A stretch of DNA of 64,000 nucleotides from Nageia nagi (Eukaryota; Pinophyta). Shown piece by piece: positions 61,555 to 64,000 of the stretch. Position 1 is the first letter of the stretch. Every line of letters begins with the position of its first letter. The stretch is from the NCBI GenBank assembly GCA_050084985.1, contig JBITNC010000001.1, positions 111,848,001-111,912,000 of the forward strand. The letters are read 5' to 3'. The translations under genes and the position numbers were made by a program. The notes beneath the pieces were generated by a model. That model saw only the letters and a program-made list of their open reading frames with translations, did no database searches and was not told the origin of the DNA.

Positions 61555-63860
61555 ACTATCCATATATCCATAATCATAACTAAACATCAAGAATAAACCC
61601 AAGGTATTTCATTCACATCAAGACATTATCATAATTTATGCTATTTCTCAAATAGATACATTTATTATCCTTTACAATATTAAGTATATGTGATAATAAA
61701 TAATAAAATATACTATTCTTACATAACCAATAATACATTAGTTTCAAATCAATTGATATAAGAAAAATATCACCCCATGATTTTTTAGATTAAGATATTA
61801 ATCATTATAGTGATCCACTCATCTAAACCATTAATGATCATACTTATAAACCATCATAAAAACATTATCCATCTAAAAATTAACAATATAATTTTTGATA
61901 TCCACTATAGTTTAATAATAATATCAAGGTGCTTTGAATACCTTTAAATATGATAGTAATTACACTTATCATCATATGCTCATATATTAATAATAATATG
62001 CTTCATATATCTTAACATCAAAGGTAGGGTATTTCTCTAAGTACCATAGCATCAAAAGTTAACTTAAATCATGTCACCATTTAGCAAGATAGATTATATA
62101 CCAAAACACCAAGATGTAAGTTGAACACTCATTCCCACAACATAGTTAAATGGACTATGCAAATAAAAAAATGTTTGAAGTTCCAAAACTCTTAATATGA
62201 TAATATATGTGTCTACCATATTCTCAATGCACATATAATTTTAAGGCACACATTAGGTCAAGGTTTCCAACAAATTACAATATCTAAAATGGTAATCATA
62301 ATAAGAAAATTACCTAATTAAGCTTGTTGGTAATCCTATAGTATGATTAAACCAACTAGTAGATAGCTCAAATCCTACATTAGAGGTAAGAAATGTTATT
62401 TATTTAAAGCTCCATTTGAGGTTTCAAAGCATGCTAAATGCCTATTATTTACATACTAACATAGGAATAAAACCCTTTAAAAATGGTAAGTTTATATTAG
62501 GTAAAATAAGTTTTGGTTTTTGAATGTCAAACCAACTATAATTTATCTCCAAACCAATAAGAATAAAGTAAATATCTAGACTATAAGTTACCACCCAACC
62601 ATTCCTAGTCCCTAATATGTGATAAATATTATATCATGCATAATTTTTATAATAATATATTAAATATTTAATAATCAAAGTTTAGGTACACTCAAGTTCT
62701 AAAAATATTTAAATATTATAAGAATACCAAATTTAAGCTAATACTATAGAGATTATTTATCAAATAAATATGTCCGAAATGAATATTACCATTCTAAAGT
62801 AATCTCAAAATTTAGGTTCTTTGCAAGGGAAAAACCTACCTCTTTAAAGCACCTACATCATGCAACATAGGTAATGTATTTAGTTCACACCTCCTACCAC
62901 CATGGTATTCAACATAGATAAGGAGTTGTAAATCATCATTGCCTCTTCTTCAAGGCTCCCAGGACGATATGTATTGGAATAAGGAAGATAAATATTATAG
63001 AGTCTCACCTATATATCATAAAAAGGATTCCATCTAAAGTTATTTTGAATTCTTCCATGAAACTTATGTTGCACATATCCATGTTACTTGTATTCTTGTA
63101 GACTACATCTCAATGAGGCATTTAGCAAAATATATCATGCATTTATCTAATGTATTTACTTTGCATAATATATGATTATTATAGTCCCTAATATTGTAAT
63201 TAGTGGAGATATTCTATGAGGTTGAATTGGGCTATTTTAAACATGTCTAAACTTTAATGTAAATACTAGTCCAAAGGACTACATCTTGGTGATACATTTT
63301 ACATTCACATCAAATAGGATGCACACACTTGATGGAAGGACACATATTGTCCATACCTTATGTTAGAGCTCTCATACTAGCACATGTTGGAGAAATTTTA
63401 ACAAAGGTTACTAAGTTTAGTTTATTATTCTAAGGGCCTTCTCAAAATATGCATTTTCTTGAAACTCTCAATCAATGCATTCTATGATACTACATTGCTA
63501 TGAGGAGTTTTGTAAGGTATATTATCGAACTTTAAATGAATCCACCTTTCCATCAATTCAAAGATCATTTTGATCTTAAAGTATTCTATAAAATACATCC
63601 TAACAAGCGACTTCCTAGACATATCCATCTTGAAAAAACTTATGAATATTATAAATTGTGGGTCTTCTCCATTTTCAATAAATTTTAAAACCATCTATAA
63701 CCCTTGCAAGTTATCCAACTTTAGAATATTTGTTGTTATTTACCACCCATGATATAATATTTCTATGAGAAATCTCTTAAACAAAACTTGAAATCATTCA
63801 TAATCCCAAAATGTATCGTTTCAACATTTTTAATTTCCCATGGACTTTATAGTCCTAGAC
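61555..63860. repeat. B2 part 3
   Basis: Resumes B1 homology right after E3: ATCCATATATCCATARTC at about 61,558 matches 41,258, and collinearity continues to about 63,860 (43,515 in B1). It contains the same TTTGCAAGGGAAAAACCTAC and ACAAGGAG-like blocks. Confidence 0.8.
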
Positions 63861-64000
63861 ATTAATTTTGTTAGACATCTAATTATTAGGGATTATGTTA
63901 AATATCATATAATTGTAGTCACTATATTTAGTAAATTCATACATAAGTGTATGGTAGAATTTTGAGTGTCATTTATGGGAGAATATGAAGAGTTACATTG
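63861..64000. other. End of window, AT-rich, no feature
   Basis: B homology has stopped; nothing else recognised. Confidence 0.4.

Noticed and set aside
1-64000. tRNA, rRNA, CRISPR, bacterial operon or origin features
   Set aside because: Nothing of these types was recognised; the composition and elements are those of a plant nuclear genome. A tRNAscan or Infernal run would be decisive for RNA genes.

Overview
This window looks like intergenic DNA from a large, repeat-dense plant genome. It is AT-rich throughout. Almost everything with coding character is transposable-element derived: four LTR-retrotransposon units in a nested arrangement, a CACTA-type transposase remnant, and several tandem repeats. 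I see no convincing host gene, tRNA or rRNA. The low GC, the long nested Ty3/gypsy elements, the plant-mobile-domain (PMD) ORF and the non-flowering-plant flavour of the transposase fragment suggest a gymnosperm or another large-genome land plant. That assignment is inference.

Layout. (1) 1-2,924 and 20,575-23,100 are the two halves of an older region with degraded minus-strand coding traces: a TNP2-like (CACTA/En-Spm) fragment on the left and an unrecognised gene remnant on the right. (2) They are split by E1, a 17.6-kb Ty3/gypsy Tat-lineage element on the minus strand (2,925-20,569). It has 832-bp LTRs, a perfect 5-bp target duplication (ATTAG), PBS, PPT, gag, protease, RT, two RNase H domains and integrase. 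It also has an extra sense ORF after integrase and, antisense to everything else, a PMD gene with a plausible intron. (3) 23,101 to about 32,850 is E4, a degraded minus-strand element with an LTR and PPT, gag traces and no visible pol. E2 is nested inside it: a 4.2-kb plus-strand chromovirus (26,360-30,573; target duplication TATAT; initiator-Met tRNA PBS) that has lost gag and most of protease. (4) 32,850-40,556 is AT-rich sequence with a GT microsatellite and small duplications. (5) 40,557-63,860 holds two ~3-kb direct repeats (B1 and B2) about 2.1 kb apart. B2 is broken by a 1,163-bp insertion carrying a 21-bp minisatellite and by E3 (47,478-61,554), a plus-strand Ty3/gypsy element with 2.0-kb LTRs.

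The most unusual observation is in E3. A well-conserved RNase H domain lies between protease and RT (about 52,167-52,560), in addition to the RT-linked RNase H, and a ~3.5-kb extra ORF of unknown function follows integrase. E1 places its second RNase H after the RT-linked one, the usual Tat order. Relative ages read from LTR divergence: E1 (~95% identical) and E2 (~93%) are younger; E3 (roughly 80-85% by eye) and the B repeats are older. All coding regions carry stops and some frameshifts. Where an ancestral codon can be guessed, most stops look like C-to-T or G-to-A decay of CAG, CAA, CGA or TGG codons, as expected for methylated, silenced plant repeats.
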